Shown: positions 53,267 to 61,897 of the stretch, one piece after another | How positions within the stretch are numbered: the first letter of the stretch is position 1 | Layout of the letters: every line of letters begins with the position of its first letter | Origin: Shewanella putrefaciens | GTDB taxonomy: Bacteria > Pseudomonadota > Gammaproteobacteria > Enterobacterales > Shewanellaceae | Assembly (NCBI RefSeq): GCF_016406305.1 | Contig: NZ_CP066369.1 | Coordinates: 3,800,501 to 3,864,500, forward strand | DNA length: 64,000 nt | Reading direction: 5' to 3' | Notes under the pieces: generated by a model | Databases searched by the model: none | The model's input: the letters and a program-made list of their open reading frames with translations, nothing else | What the model was told of the DNA's origin: nothing | Position numbers and translations under genes: made by a program

Positions 53267-53554
53267 ATGCAAATAAACCTAAGTGGACACCATATAGAGA
53301 TTACTGAATCGTTACGGGCATATGTAGAGGAAAAGTTTTCAAAACTTGAACGTCATTTCGAACAGATCAATAATGTGCACGTTGTGCTCAATGTTGAGAA
53401 AATGCAACAAATTGCCGAAGCGAGAATTAACCTCACCGGTGGTGAAGTTTTTGCAACTTCAGAGCATGCAGACATGTATGCTGCCATAGACGTCCTGATA
53501 GACAAACTTGACCGTCAGGTTATTAAACACAAAGAGAAGTTAACAAAACACTAA
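53267..53554 (+). CDS. hpf: Ribosome hibernation promoting factor
   Basis: ATG at 53267 with a strong ggagg; the longer frame overlaps rpoN. 95 aa: QINLSGHHIEITESLRAYVEEKFSKLERH, ARINLTGGEVFATSEHADMYAAIDVLIDKLDRQ. A short HPF that dimerises stationary-phase ribosomes. Conserved rpoN-hpf-ptsN order. Confidence 0.95.
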   Translation: MQINLSGHHIEITESLRAYVEEKFSKLERHFEQINNVHVVLNVEKMQQIAEARINLTGGEVFATSEHADMYAAIDVLIDKLDRQVIKHKEKLTKH

Positions 53555-53556
53555 CC

Positions 53557-54000
53557 ATGGAACTTTGTACCATACTGCGGCCGGAGTGCACTACCTGCGC
53601 CACTCCGGGCAGTAAGAAAAAGGTACTGGAACTCATCAGTGACTTAGCCGCTGCCCAGTACCCCACCCTCTCATCTCAAGAGATATTCGAAAGCCTTGTG
53701 GCGCGCGAAAAGATGGGGAGCACAGGTATAGGTAACGGTATCGCCATTCCACATGGTCGATTAACCGATATAACACAACCCATTGCGATACTCGTAAAAT
53801 GTGAGGAGCCGATAGCCTTCGATGCTATCGATAAGCAACCTGTCGATATTTTATTTGCATTGCTTGTCCCTGCTGATCAATGTCAGCAGCATTTAAGTAC
53901 TTTGTCCTGTATGGCCGAAAAGCTCAGTGACAAACAAGTATTGAAACAATTGCGCAAGACGCATGATGAAACGGAACTCTATCAGGTAATCACTGGATGA
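53557..54000 (+). CDS. ptsN: PTS IIA-like nitrogen regulatory protein EIIA-Ntr
   Basis: 147 aa with active-site His66 in GIAIPHGRL and [15 protein letters not shown]. Accepts phosphate from NPr and regulates potassium, phosphate and nitrogen responses. Two bases after hpf; overlaps rapZ by 4 bp. Confidence 0.95.
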   Translation: MELCTILRPECTTCATPGSKKKVLELISDLAAAQYPTLSSQEIFESLVAREKMGSTGIGNGIAIPHGRLTDITQPIAILVKCEEPIAFDAIDKQPVDILFALLVPADQCQQHLSTLSCMAEKLSDKQVLKQLRKTHDETELYQVITG

Positions 54001-54851
54001 AACTGGTCATAGTGTCAGGGCGCTCGGGCTCAGGCAAATCTGTCGCACTAAGAGTGCTTGAAGATCTCGGCTACTACTGTGTCGATAATCTCCCCTTGCC
54101 GCTGATTGGCAGCCTGCTTGAACAGCTCAAGGGCAGTAACGATCTCGTCGCCATCAGTGTCGACGTGCGTAACCTGCCAGAGCAAGATAAAGTGCTGGTT
54201 CAACAGCTTGCCAGTCTCCCCGAGGGCACCGAGCTAACCAGCTTTTTCCTCAATTCTAGCGATAAGATACTGCTTAAACGCTATAGCGAGACCCGCCGCT
54301 TACATCCTTTATCTAAGAGCCGTGTCTCACTGCAAGAAGCCATTAAGCTCGAAGGCAAACTGCTCGAACCCCTATCCCAGCAAATGGATCACTACATAGA
54401 TACATCGAACTTGAATATCTATGAGTTAAGCGATCAGGTCAGGCAGATTTTGCTCGGCAGTGTCGATAAGGAATTAGTGATCAACTTCGAGTCCTTTGGT
54501 TTTAAACACGGCATGCCCAGCGAAGCCGACTTTATGTTCGATGTGCGCTTTCTGCCAAATCCCCATTGGGAACCGGAACTACGCCCCCTTACAGGCCTAG
54601 ATGAACCGGTCGCCGAGTTTTTAAATCGCCAGCCACTGGTGAATAAGTTCATCTGGCAAATTGAAAATCTGCTCGAAACTTGGCTGCCCCATTTAGAACG
54701 CAATAATCGAAGTTATCTCACCATAGCGATCGGCTGCACGGGTGGGCAACACAGGTCGGTTTATGTGGCCGAACAGCTCGCCAAACGTTTTAGCAATGGC
54801 AAACATAAAGTGAATGCGCGTCATCGAGAGTTGAGCCATGCCAAAGCTTGA
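53997..54851 (+). CDS. rapZ: RNase adapter protein RapZ
   Basis: 284 aa. Walker [10 protein letters not shown] (7-15), [33 protein letters not shown], and [20 protein letters not shown] at the C-terminus. RapZ directs the glmZ sRNA to RNase E in enterics. Overlaps ptsO by 14 bp. Confidence 0.95.
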   Translation: MKLVIVSGRSGSGKSVALRVLEDLGYYCVDNLPLPLIGSLLEQLKGSNDLVAISVDVRNLPEQDKVLVQQLASLPEGTELTSFFLNSSDKILLKRYSETRRLHPLSKSRVSLQEAIKLEGKLLEPLSQQMDHYIDTSNLNIYELSDQVRQILLGSVDKELVINFESFGFKHGMPSEADFMFDVRFLPNPHWEPELRPLTGLDEPVAEFLNRQPLVNKFIWQIENLLETWLPHLERNNRSYLTIAIGCTGGQHRSVYVAEQLAKRFSNGKHKVNARHRELSHAKA

Positions 54852-55113
54852 GCGCCAAGTCACCATTTGCAATAAACTCGGTTTACACGCCCGCGCCGCC
54901 ACTAAATTGGTGGTGCTGGCATCGGAGTTTGATGCGACTATCACGTTAATCCAAGGTGATAAACAGGCCTCAGCCGCCAGTGTGCTCGGCTTATTGATGC
55001 TCGAAACTGGCATGGGTAAAACCATTAAACTGATTGCCGAAGGCCCAGATGCCGCGCCCGCCCTCGATGCCATTTGTGCGCTCATTGACGCTAAGTTTGA
55101 CGAAGCTTGCTAA
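54838..55113 (+). CDS. ptsO: Phosphocarrier NPr of the nitrogen PTS
   Basis: A 91-aa HPr-fold protein with active His17 in [14 protein letters not shown] and a serine in [14 protein letters not shown]. Last gene of the rpoN block. A perfect inverted repeat (aaccctaaa/tttagggtt) at 55112-55130 overlaps its stop codon. Confidence 0.95.
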   Translation: MPKLERQVTICNKLGLHARAATKLVVLASEFDATITLIQGDKQASAASVLGLLMLETGMGKTIKLIAEGPDAAPALDAICALIDAKFDEAC

Positions 55114-55130
55114 CCCTAAAATTTAGGGTT
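55112..55130 (+). terminator. Possible weak terminator overlapping the ptsO stop
   Basis: aaccctaaa-a-tttagggtt, a perfect short inverted repeat with only a brief T run. Could end the transcript but is weak. Confidence 0.35.
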
Positions 55131-55330
55131 TACTAGCAATATCTTGGCTTAAATTTCAGTTTTTATTTCAATGATTTGAAATCAATTCTCACCAGCTTCA
55201 TTTGTCACTCGACCTTATCCATCCCGCTCAATTACAATATGATACTTTTGTTCTTTTACCAGATATCTGCTCAACATGGTTGAAGTTCCAAAGCTGGTAG
55301 GCCACAGGTTCACAATGCAATGGAGGATAA

Positions 55331-56695
55331 ATGCCCGTAGAAGCTTCTGACAGCCATCAAGTTGGGCAACGCCTCGACCAACTGAGTCAAGCCCTTAGTA
55401 GCGGTATGTTTGTCCATGTGCGGCAAATGCTGCAAAACATGGCTCCTTCCGATATTGCCCTGATCCTCGAATCTTCGCCCCCAAAGGCGAGGCAGGTGCT
55501 GTGGCAACTGATTGACCAAGAACTGTTAGGCGATATTCTCGATGAGTTGAGCGAAGAGCTAAAAGATCCCTTGATCAGAGCCATGAGCCCGGAACGAGTC
55601 GCTAAAGCAACCGCCAGTATGGACACTGACGATCTCGCCTATATTCTGCGCAGTTTGCCAGACACTGTGTATAAGCAAGTGTTGCAATCCATGAGCCAGC
55701 AAAATCGCCAGCGCGTTGAGCAAGCACTGTCTTACCCGGATGAAACGGCGGGCAGCCTAATGAATACGGATACTGTGACGCTCAGGCCCGATGTCAATAT
55801 CGACGTTGTGCTGCGCTATCTGCGCCAACGTGGCAGTCTGCCCGATACCACAGATACCTTATATGTTGTCGATAAACAGGACAAAGTGCTCGGCGGTGTT
55901 AGGCTTGCGGATCTGCTTACCTGCGATCCCAATACCCATATCAGCAGCATTATCGACACGGATATCGAGAGTATTCCCGTTAACATGCCCGACAGTGAAG
56001 TCGCGCAGTTATTTGAGCGCCACGACTGGATATCGGCACCCGTGGTGGATAGCGAGGGCAAATTACTCGGGCGTATCACTATTGACGATGTGGTCGATGT
56101 GATCCGTGAAGATGCCGAGCATTCCATGATGGGAATGGCGGGGATGGACGACGACGAGGACACCTTCGCCCCAGTGCTTAAAAGTACCTTTCGCCGCTCG
56201 CTCTGGTTGACGATCAATCTGTTCGCCGCCCTGCTCGCCGCTTCGGTCAGTAATATGTTTGAGGGAACAATCGAGCAATTTGCCACCATCGCGATTTTAA
56301 TGACCATAGTTCCAAGCATGGGTGGTGTGGCGGGCAATCAAACCCTCGCACTCGTTATCCGCGGTATTGCCCTTGGACATATAGGCCAAAGTAACGCCCG
56401 CTGGCTGATCGGCAAAGAACTCGCCATTGGTTTCCTCAATGGTTTGATGTGGTCGATTCTGGTGTTTATCGCGGTACTCGTCTGGAAGGATGACTTAGCA
56501 CTCGCCAGCCTTATCGGTGGTGCCATGCTGATTAATATGACCATTGCCGGGCTTGCAGGCGCGAGTATTCCATTGATATTAAAACGACTTAAAATCGATC
56601 CTGCACTCGCTGGCGGCATGGTACTCACCACAGTCACCGATGTGATCGGCTTATTCGCCTTCCTCGGTTTAGCGACGCTGTACCTGATGAACTGA
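55331..56695 (+). CDS. mgtE: Magnesium transporter MgtE
   Basis: A 454-aa channel: N-terminal MgtE superhelix (MLQNMAPSDIALILESSPP), two CBS domains (ESIPVNMPDSEVAQLFERHDWISAPVV) and five C-terminal helices with MTIVPSMGGVAGNQTLALVIRG, the ion-path signature. Ggagg-like Shine-Dalgarno ahead of ATG. Its TGA stop is the first triplet of a tandem octamer tract (see the repeat entry). Confidence 0.96.
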   Translation: MPVEASDSHQVGQRLDQLSQALSSGMFVHVRQMLQNMAPSDIALILESSPPKARQVLWQLIDQELLGDILDELSEELKDPLIRAMSPERVAKATASMDTDDLAYILRSLPDTVYKQVLQSMSQQNRQRVEQALSYPDETAGSLMNTDTVTLRPDVNIDVVLRYLRQRGSLPDTTDTLYVVDKQDKVLGGVRLADLLTCDPNTHISSIIDTDIESIPVNMPDSEVAQLFERHDWISAPVVDSEGKLLGRITIDDVVDVIREDAEHSMMGMAGMDDDEDTFAPVLKSTFRRSLWLTINLFAALLAASVSNMFEGTIEQFATIAILMTIVPSMGGVAGNQTLALVIRGIALGHIGQSNARWLIGKELAIGFLNGLMWSILVFIAVLVWKDDLALASLIGGAMLINMTIAGLAGASIPLILKRLKIDPALAGGMVLTTVTDVIGLFAFLGLATLYLMN

Positions 56696-56756
56696 TGAAT
56701 TGATGAATTGATGAATTGATGAATTGATGAATTGATGAATTGATGAATTGATGCAC
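56685..56756. repeat. Tandem octamer repeat (TGATGAAT)n at the mgtE stop
   Basis: Seven perfect copies of tgatgaat at 56693-56748, with a degenerate copy on each side (tgatgaac, tgatgcac). The mgtE stop TGA (56693-56695) opens the first perfect copy. Octamer tracts are prone to strand slippage. Confidence 0.9.
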
Positions 56757-56776
56757 TAGCAATTTGAACTAATAAC

Positions 56777-56806
56777 AAAAACGGCACCGAAAGGATGCCG
56801 TTTTTT
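56777..56806. terminator. Bidirectional terminator between mgtE and modA
   Basis: Arms aaaaacggca and tgccgttttt around a 9-nt loop, T run on both strands. Serves convergent mgtE and modA. Confidence 0.85.
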
Positions 56807-56830
56807 ATCCCGCTGAAAACCGAAATAAAA

Positions 56831-57673
56831 CTATTTTTTAGGGGGCTGAAAACCATAGCTGCTTAGAATTGCTTGGCCTTTTGCGGAGAGAATAAATTCA
56901 GCTAACGGCGTGGCAGCAGTATTAGCACCTTGCAAAACCACTAATCCGTAGTCGGCGCCTACGGCGAGTTCCGTCGGTAAGTCAATGATTTGTAGACTTG
57001 GTACTTCTTTTTTCGCCAACACAGCATTAGTGCAATAGGTTAAAAACACATCCGCTTGCTTGTTTTCCATCACCCAGCCATAGGGATTGCGATCTTTCGG
57101 TGGCTTAGCACTCTCAGGGCCACCAGTCAGTTGTAATGCTTTAGCCTCTAACGCAGCTTTCGCATTGGGCTTTACCGCCTCAGCCTTAGCAAAAACGGCC
57201 CAGGCATAGTCGCCCGCGGGATCGGCTTTCGGCGTTGAGGTGCCGACTTTAACCTTAGGATCTAACAAGGTATCGAGTAGCGTCGCACTCGTCACTTGAA
57301 CATTGTCCTGGGCAATAGCGCAGAGTTGATTACGAGCAAACATTTGCACCTTTTGCCCCTGACCCGAATCCACTAACGCCTGCGGATGCTTCATATTCGC
57401 CGAGGCAAAGATATCGACTTTTTCGCCCTCTTTAATTCGTGTTAATAGTAAGCCAGATGGCGCATATTGCGCGGCAACACTCACTTGTGACTCGGCTTGA
57501 TAAGCGGTAATAATATCGTTCATCGCCGCCTTTAAGCTGCCAGCGGCGCGCAGTTCAATCGGTGCGACTCCTGTGGTCACTTCGGTTTTCATCGGTACTC
57601 CTTGCACTGCAGCAGCCATGATTACAGGGCTTAAACTCAAGGCTAGTAACACATTTTTGCTTATCATAGTCAT
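56831..57673 (-). CDS. modA: ModA-type molybdate (or related oxyanion) binding protein
   Basis: A 280-aa periplasmic-binding protein with signal peptide (LLALSLSPVIMAAAVQG). ELRAAGSLKAAMNDIITAYQ, YAPSGLLLTRIKEGEKVDIFASAN, and GFQPPK at the end match the molybdate-binding family. No modB or modC lies nearby, so the partner permease is elsewhere. It could bind molybdate or tungstate, or something else; the family is secure, the ligand less so. The start could be this ATG or the one two codons in, both after ggag. Confidence 0.8.
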   Translation of the reverse strand: MTMISKNVLLALSLSPVIMAAAVQGVPMKTEVTTGVAPIELRAAGSLKAAMNDIITAYQAESQVSVAAQYAPSGLLLTRIKEGEKVDIFASANMKHPQALVDSGQGQKVQMFARNQLCAIAQDNVQVTSATLLDTLLDPKVKVGTSTPKADPAGDYAWAVFAKAEAVKPNAKAALEAKALQLTGGPESAKPPKDRNPYGWVMENKQADVFLTYCTNAVLAKKEVPSLQIIDLPTELAVGADYGLVVLQGANTAATPLAEFILSAKGQAILSSYGFQPPKK

Positions 57674-57935
57674 ATTCTCCTTTAGGCGCTAAAAGTCATT
57701 CGTGTGACTTATCCCCATACAGAACGTGAAATCGAGAAAGGGATCAAGTTGAACTCATGCTAAGGCAAATCGCTGTGGTGTGATTGGGGGACGGATCACT
57801 CAAATTAAGTGGCGGATAGGACAAATAGTCCCATTACAAGCGGTGGCGCGCTCATCGTCAAAGGCAACTGTGAGGGACACAAAAAAGTCGCCCGCAGGCG
57901 ACTTTTAGCAATAAGCATGATAATTAACTGGTCTA
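57674..57935. other. Intergenic region between modA and the OmpA-like lipoprotein gene
   Basis: 262 bp with no credible gene. It holds the modA promoter and the terminator at 57883-57906. Confidence 0.5.
57883..57906 (-). terminator. Rho-independent terminator after the OmpA-like lipoprotein
   Basis: On the minus strand aaaagtcgcc-tgcg-ggcgactttt with a T run beyond, 30 bp past the stop. Confidence 0.85.
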
Positions 57936-58625
57936 CTAACCCGTTGGCGTTAATACGATTTCAACACGGCGGTTTTGTGCACGGCCTTCGGCGCTCGCAT
58001 TGGAGGCGATAGGGCTTGCTTCACCCATACCCTGCGACTTCACTCGAGCCGAAGCTACACCTTTGCCCATCAAGTAATTACCCACTTCACTCGCACGTAC
58101 CTGCGACAGACGCAAGTTGTAAGAGTCCGAGCCACTGCTATCGGTATAGCCTAATACGTTAAGTTGGGTCTTACTGTATTCCTTTGCCACCACGGCTACA
58201 GAATTTAGCACACGCTTAGCGCCGTCACTTAGCTCGGTTTGATCTACACCAAAGGTCACTTCGTTGGGCATATTAAGAATAATATTGTCACCATTGCGGG
58301 TTACGCTTACCCCTGTTGATGCGAGTTGTTGGCGCAATTTCGTTTCTTGTACATCCATATAGTAACCAATGCCACCGCCAACGGCCGCACCAGATGCAGC
58401 GCCAATTAAGGCACCTTTGCCGCGGTCGCTCTTGCTAGAAGAAGCGACACCTACGGCCGCTCCGGCAACGGCGCCAATTAAGGCCCCAGTCGTCGCCTTA
58501 GCGGTTTGTTGTTCATTAGTGTAGGGATTCACTGTTGTACAACCGGATACCAATAATCCACCGATAAGCGCCGCTATAGTGAGCTTAGTTGGTGTAAATG
58601 AACTGGCTTGAAAACGCTTCATCAT
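57936..58625 (-). CDS. OmpA-family glycine-zipper lipoprotein (YiaD-like)
   Basis: ATG at 58625 follows a gagg 7 bp away; the longer frame is not coding-like. 229 aa with a lipobox (LLVSGC, Cys29), a Gly-rich zipper (ATTGALIGAVAGAAVGVASSS, GALIGAASGAAVGGGIGYYM) and a C-terminal OmpA domain (LNVLGYTDSSGSDSYNLRLSQVRASEV, AEGRAQNRRVEIVL) binding peptidoglycan. YiaD/OmpA-like envelope anchor. Confidence 0.9.
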   Translation of the reverse strand: MMKRFQASSFTPTKLTIAALIGGLLVSGCTTVNPYTNEQQTAKATTGALIGAVAGAAVGVASSSKSDRGKGALIGAASGAAVGGGIGYYMDVQETKLRQQLASTGVSVTRNGDNIILNMPNEVTFGVDQTELSDGAKRVLNSVAVVAKEYSKTQLNVLGYTDSSGSDSYNLRLSQVRASEVGNYLMGKGVASARVKSQGMGEASPIASNASAEGRAQNRRVEIVLTPTG

Positions 58626-59139
58626 TAATGACCTCATAACATGATTGATGACTGTGAATGTCCACAAAGAAGGTAAAAATTCACGACGAATGGCATAGAT
58701 AAGCAGCCACTGAACATTCAAAAAACGCAGTATATAAGCATTCTCCTTAGAGACAATCATTAATCTCAGCCTGTAGCCGCTAATCGGTAATTTAGTCAGC
58801 AAAGATACAGAGATCATTCATAAAAGCCTCCATAAGCCGCACGACGCCCTCCCCTTTGCTAAGCCCTGAAATAGTGCACTTTGCACCGTTTTTGACAAGC
58901 GTAAAAACTTAAGCAGTTTTAAACAAATACATAAAATAATGATTTTTATACAAAAATAAAAAATTAGAATATTGGCACGAATTTTACATACTACTAAATA
59001 GGTAAGAAGAAGCGATGACCCTATCGCAGTTGTCTAGCGGTACACTTAGATATGTTAATCAAGGAAAAATACCTTAGGTCTTAAGTTTAAGTCTTAGGTT
59101 TAAATCTTAGGTTTAGGTCATAGGTGTTGAGGAGGAAAG
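58626..59139. other. AT-rich intergenic region with 13-bp tandem repeats
   Basis: 514 bp with no confident gene. It contains the 13-mer array at 59076-59127. Confidence 0.5.
59076..59127. repeat. Four 13-bp tandem repeats
   Basis: aggtcttaagttt, aagtcttaggttt, aaatcttaggttt and aggtcataggtgt run head to tail. The first three are close copies; the fourth diverges. It ends 12 bp before the small ORF start. Confidence 0.75.
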
Positions 59140-59238
59140 ATGAAAAGCATGATGAAATTGATTGAACTGTGTCGCCATGAATGGATTTATCTACGCCACG
59201 TTGGATATAGCCAGTGGGATTTAGAGCAGCGTCGTTAG
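59140..59238 (+). CDS. Candidate small protein, 32 aa
   Basis: ATG at 59140 with a strong gaggagg 4 bp ahead. The product is MKSMMKLIELCRHEWIYLRH then VGYSQWDLEQRR. No family recognised; it is charged and aromatic, and amphipathic rather than membrane-spanning. It lies 65 bp before the HTH gene and may be its leader or a stand-alone small protein. Confidence 0.4.
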   Translation: MKSMMKLIELCRHEWIYLRHVGYSQWDLEQRR

Positions 59239-59303
59239 TCACTAGGGAAACATCAACGCCATTAGATCGAATATCGTTAGAACGCAGTAAAGAGGGACAG
59301 CAC

Positions 59304-59537
59304 ATGGGAATCATCGACAATAGTCTCAAGCTCAATGTCATTTCCGAAGTGAAAGTGAAGGGACGTTTACTTTCGGATGTGGCTCGCCAATATGGGATTT
59401 CGGCTAAAGCCGTGTACCAATGGGTAAGGGAAAGCGACTTACAACCACAGCAAAGAGAATGTGCTCTCATGGGTGAGATCGCCCAGCTGCAGAAAAAAAT
59501 TAAACAGCTTAACAATGAATTACGCACCATAGGCTAA
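59304..59537 (+). CDS. Orphan transposase-like helix-turn-helix protein
   Basis: ATG at 59304 with gagg 9 bp ahead; an upstream in-frame start is possible. 77 aa: a Transposase_8 / IS3-OrfA-type HTH (KLNVISEVKVKGRLLSDVARQYGISAKAVYQWV) and a leucine-zipper-like tail (LMGEIAQLQKKIKQLNNELR). No OrfB, no terminal repeats directly adjacent, so it may be a remnant or a domesticated DNA-binding protein. Confidence 0.7.
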   Translation: MGIIDNSLKLNVISEVKVKGRLLSDVARQYGISAKAVYQWVRESDLQPQQRECALMGEIAQLQKKIKQLNNELRTIG

Positions 59538-59962
59538 TGTTTACATTCCTATTGGAGCCCAAATAGACAAGGCCGGACAGGATGGCATATCGCCCTGCTG
59601 ATAACGCTAACGATATAAAAGATGTGCTAACAAAAATAATAACAGCGCCCTTTTTCGTCCGGCCTTGTCATCCACATTAATTGCTAACCCAACCAAGGTT
59701 GGGAAGTCATTTAAGTGTTAATAGGTTAAGTATCAATACAGAGAGAATGCCAAGGTTTTGGCAAGGCTTTAGAGGGAGTTATCTCCCCCAAGATCAAATA
59801 TGTGAATTGTGCTCCCCCAAGTCACTAGCATATTACCCTCTTGGGTCTTGCCCTTTTATTCACGGGATCAATGAAGATCTAGCGCTATAGTGAGTGTGGC
59901 GCGCCAAGGAAGGCTGTGATTGGTGTTAATGGGAACAACCTATTTCAATCAGATCCGAACGA
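59538..59962. other. Noncoding region containing an inverted-repeat element
   Basis: 425 bp with no credible gene. It holds the 13-bp inverted repeat at 59566-59669 and a small hairpin (cccaacc-aa-ggttggg) at 59688-59703. Confidence 0.5.
59566..59669. repeat. 104-bp element bounded by 13-bp perfect inverted repeats
   Basis: gacaaggccggac (59566-59578) and gtccggccttgtc (59657-59669) are exact reverse complements, separated by 78 bp. It could be a miniature mobile element or the closing stem of a structured RNA. No target duplication was seen. Confidence 0.7.
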
Positions 59963-60820
59963 CTAATAATCTTCATTCGCTTCTTGGATACGCATCTTCC
60001 GTTCCTGCGCTTCTTCATAAGCCGCTTGGATCTCTTCTAACACTGAACTGACATCCGCTTCGGCAAGCACCTCAGTAAACTCACCCGTGAGCAGGGTATC
60101 GGGTTTTAATTCACCCGCTTCAAACAGGGCCCACATCTCCTTGGCATACTGCGTCTTTAATAATTCGGGGGCGTACTGACCATAATACTGAGTCATATTA
60201 TTGATATCTCTAGCTAACATCCATTTAGCATGATTATTCGCCGCCGCGTCGACCGCTTGGGGTAAATCGATGATCACTGGGCCTTCACTATCGACTAAGA
60301 CGTTAAACTCAGATAAGTCACCGTGCACTAAACCCGCACAGAGCATACGTTTGACATAGGTCATCACCAGAGTGTGGTCGCGAACCGCTTTTTCGGCAGA
60401 CAGGGTCACATCATTTAAACGAGGGGCCACATTGCCTTCGGCATCGGTGACTAACTCCATTAAGAGAACACCATCGAAACAGCCATAGGGCGTCGGCACC
60501 CGGACGCCTGCGTTAGCGAGCCGATAAAGTGCATCGACCTCGGCGCTTTGCCAGGCTTCTTCCATTTGATCGCGACCAAATTTAGAGCCTTTTTCCATCG
60601 CACGGGCACGACGACTGTTACGGACTTTGCGGCCTTCTTGATACAGCACCGCCTGCTTAAAACTGCGTTTGTCCGCTTCTTTATAAACCTTGGCGCAGCG
60701 AATATCCTCACCACTGCGTACCACGTACACAGTTGCCTCTTTACCGCTCATTAACTGGCTGATGACCTCATCGACCAGTCCTTCATCAACCAGAGGTTGG
60801 ATTCGTTTCGGAGTTTTCAT
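59963..60820 (-). CDS. RIO-family serine protein kinase
   Basis: A 285-aa RIO kinase. SGKEATVYVVRSGEDIRCAKVYK gives the ATP-binding lysine, LVHGDLSEFNVLV the catalytic loop (Asp168), VIIDLPQAVD the metal-binding Asp185. Close to RIO1-type kinases of Gram-negative bacteria. Bacterial substrates are not settled. The C-terminus is helical and acidic. Confidence 0.9.
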   Translation of the reverse strand: MKTPKRIQPLVDEGLVDEVISQLMSGKEATVYVVRSGEDIRCAKVYKEADKRSFKQAVLYQEGRKVRNSRRARAMEKGSKFGRDQMEEAWQSAEVDALYRLANAGVRVPTPYGCFDGVLLMELVTDAEGNVAPRLNDVTLSAEKAVRDHTLVMTYVKRMLCAGLVHGDLSEFNVLVDSEGPVIIDLPQAVDAAANNHAKWMLARDINNMTQYYGQYAPELLKTQYAKEMWALFEAGELKPDTLLTGEFTEVLAEADVSSVLEEIQAAYEEAQERKMRIQEANEDY

Positions 60821-61272
60821 AGCGCCCTTATACCTTACTTAGGCTTGAGATGGAATACTGCGGACAAATCTTCATAAAAAAGCGGACTCCTAGCGAAAAT
60901 AGGAAAAAATGATTAATTAAATTTAAGTAAAAACTAAAGCACCTAGGGCAACAACACAATAGCAGATTTATCTTGGTTTGAAGTCAACAAACATACTGAA
61001 AATTAACCTTAAATTATCCCATGCTTGCTTATAATTGACAGAATCGAGTTGAAGTTCCCTCGATTCTACAGCGCCCGCCCAAACACAGTCGTTAGACTAC
61101 CAAAACCAACGCAAACGGGGCAATGGGGCTTACCGCCATAAAGCGCATAGGGAATATACCGCACATTGTAATCACCTTGATGCCGAGCACTTATCTCGAC
61201 TCTGCTTTCATCGCTTGGCTTCACCTTCCCGAAGCATTATTCTGATCGCCTTTTATCCCTTGAGAGTATTGA
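60821..61272. other. Intergenic region between divergent RIO kinase and DUF2799 genes
   Basis: 452 bp, AT-rich, no gene. It holds a 9-bp perfect inverted repeat, agaatcgag (61040-61048) and ctcgattct (61059-61067), possibly an operator. A Shine-Dalgarno-like tgagag precedes the downstream ATG. Confidence 0.5.
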
Positions 61273-61821
61273 ATGCGTTATTTACAGTTGGCCCTGGCAT
61301 TATTCGCCCTATCTTTAACCCAATGCACGAGTCTCTCACTCGAAGAATGTCGTAGTAGTGATTGGTACTCCCTCGGACTGGCGGACGGTAATCGTGGGGC
61401 TACGGCGTCGCAACTCAATCAATACCAAAAGGATTGCCACGAATTTAATCTCAAGGTGGATGCGGCGCAGTGGCAACAAGGATACCAGCAGGGGCTCATT
61501 AATTATTGCCTCCCCGAAAATGGTTATCGCGTAGGATTAGCGGGGGAACATTACTATGGGGTCTGTAGCAATAATCAATTTGTAGAACGTTATAACCAAG
61601 GATATGAGCAATATTTAGTGAATCAACGCTTAGCCGAAATCGCCGAACGCTTATATGCCATCGACAGTGAAATTGGCAGTATCGATAATAAATTGAATAA
61701 TCTCACCGACAAAGCCGCACTCTTAAAACAAAAAAATGTGCTGCTCAACGAAAAAAATCACCTGCTGGATGAAAAACTGCGCTTACGCCAAGGGGATATT
61801 CGCTTCGATTTTAGATTTTAA
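61273..61821 (+). CDS. DUF2799 family lipoprotein
   Basis: A 182-aa protein with lipobox LSLTQC (Cys18). Middle: SSDWYSLGLADGNRG and AAQWQQGYQQGLINYCLPENGYRVGLAGEHYYGVC, the DUF2799 pattern of repeated Gly-aromatic turns. The last ~60 residues are a charged coiled coil (IDSEIGSIDNKLNNLTDKAALLKQKNVLLNEKNHLLDEKLRL). Function unknown. Confidence 0.85.
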   Translation: MRYLQLALALFALSLTQCTSLSLEECRSSDWYSLGLADGNRGATASQLNQYQKDCHEFNLKVDAAQWQQGYQQGLINYCLPENGYRVGLAGEHYYGVCSNNQFVERYNQGYEQYLVNQRLAEIAERLYAIDSEIGSIDNKLNNLTDKAALLKQKNVLLNEKNHLLDEKLRLRQGDIRFDFRF

Positions 61822-61860
61822 GTCTTAAGAACACTAAGGCGACCACATCAATCTCACAAG

Positions 61861-61883
61861 GCCCGCTCTGCTATGAAGCGGGC
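61861..61883. terminator. Possible weak terminator between DUF2799 and PAP2 genes
   Basis: gcccgct / agcgggc, 7-bp perfect stem around a 9-nt loop; no clear T tract. Confidence 0.4.
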
Positions 61884-61897
61884 ATAACTAGGTTCGA

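Noticed and set aside
56338-56856. Minus-strand 172-aa frame at the mgtE 3' end
   Set aside because: Its low-complexity IHQF-type repeats are just the octamer tract read backwards; the rest is the antisense of mgtE.
58973-58988. tggcacg-like match to a sigma-54 promoter upstream of the small ORF
   Set aside because: The -12 element does not have GC at the required 10-bp spacing after GG.
59087-59530. Minus-strand 147-aa frame over the HTH gene
   Set aside because: Antisense shadow of the HTH gene and the 32-aa ORF; no domain and no ribosome site.
59681-59890. Plus-strand 69-aa frame after the inverted-repeat element
   Set aside because: No recognisable features and composed partly of a small palindrome.
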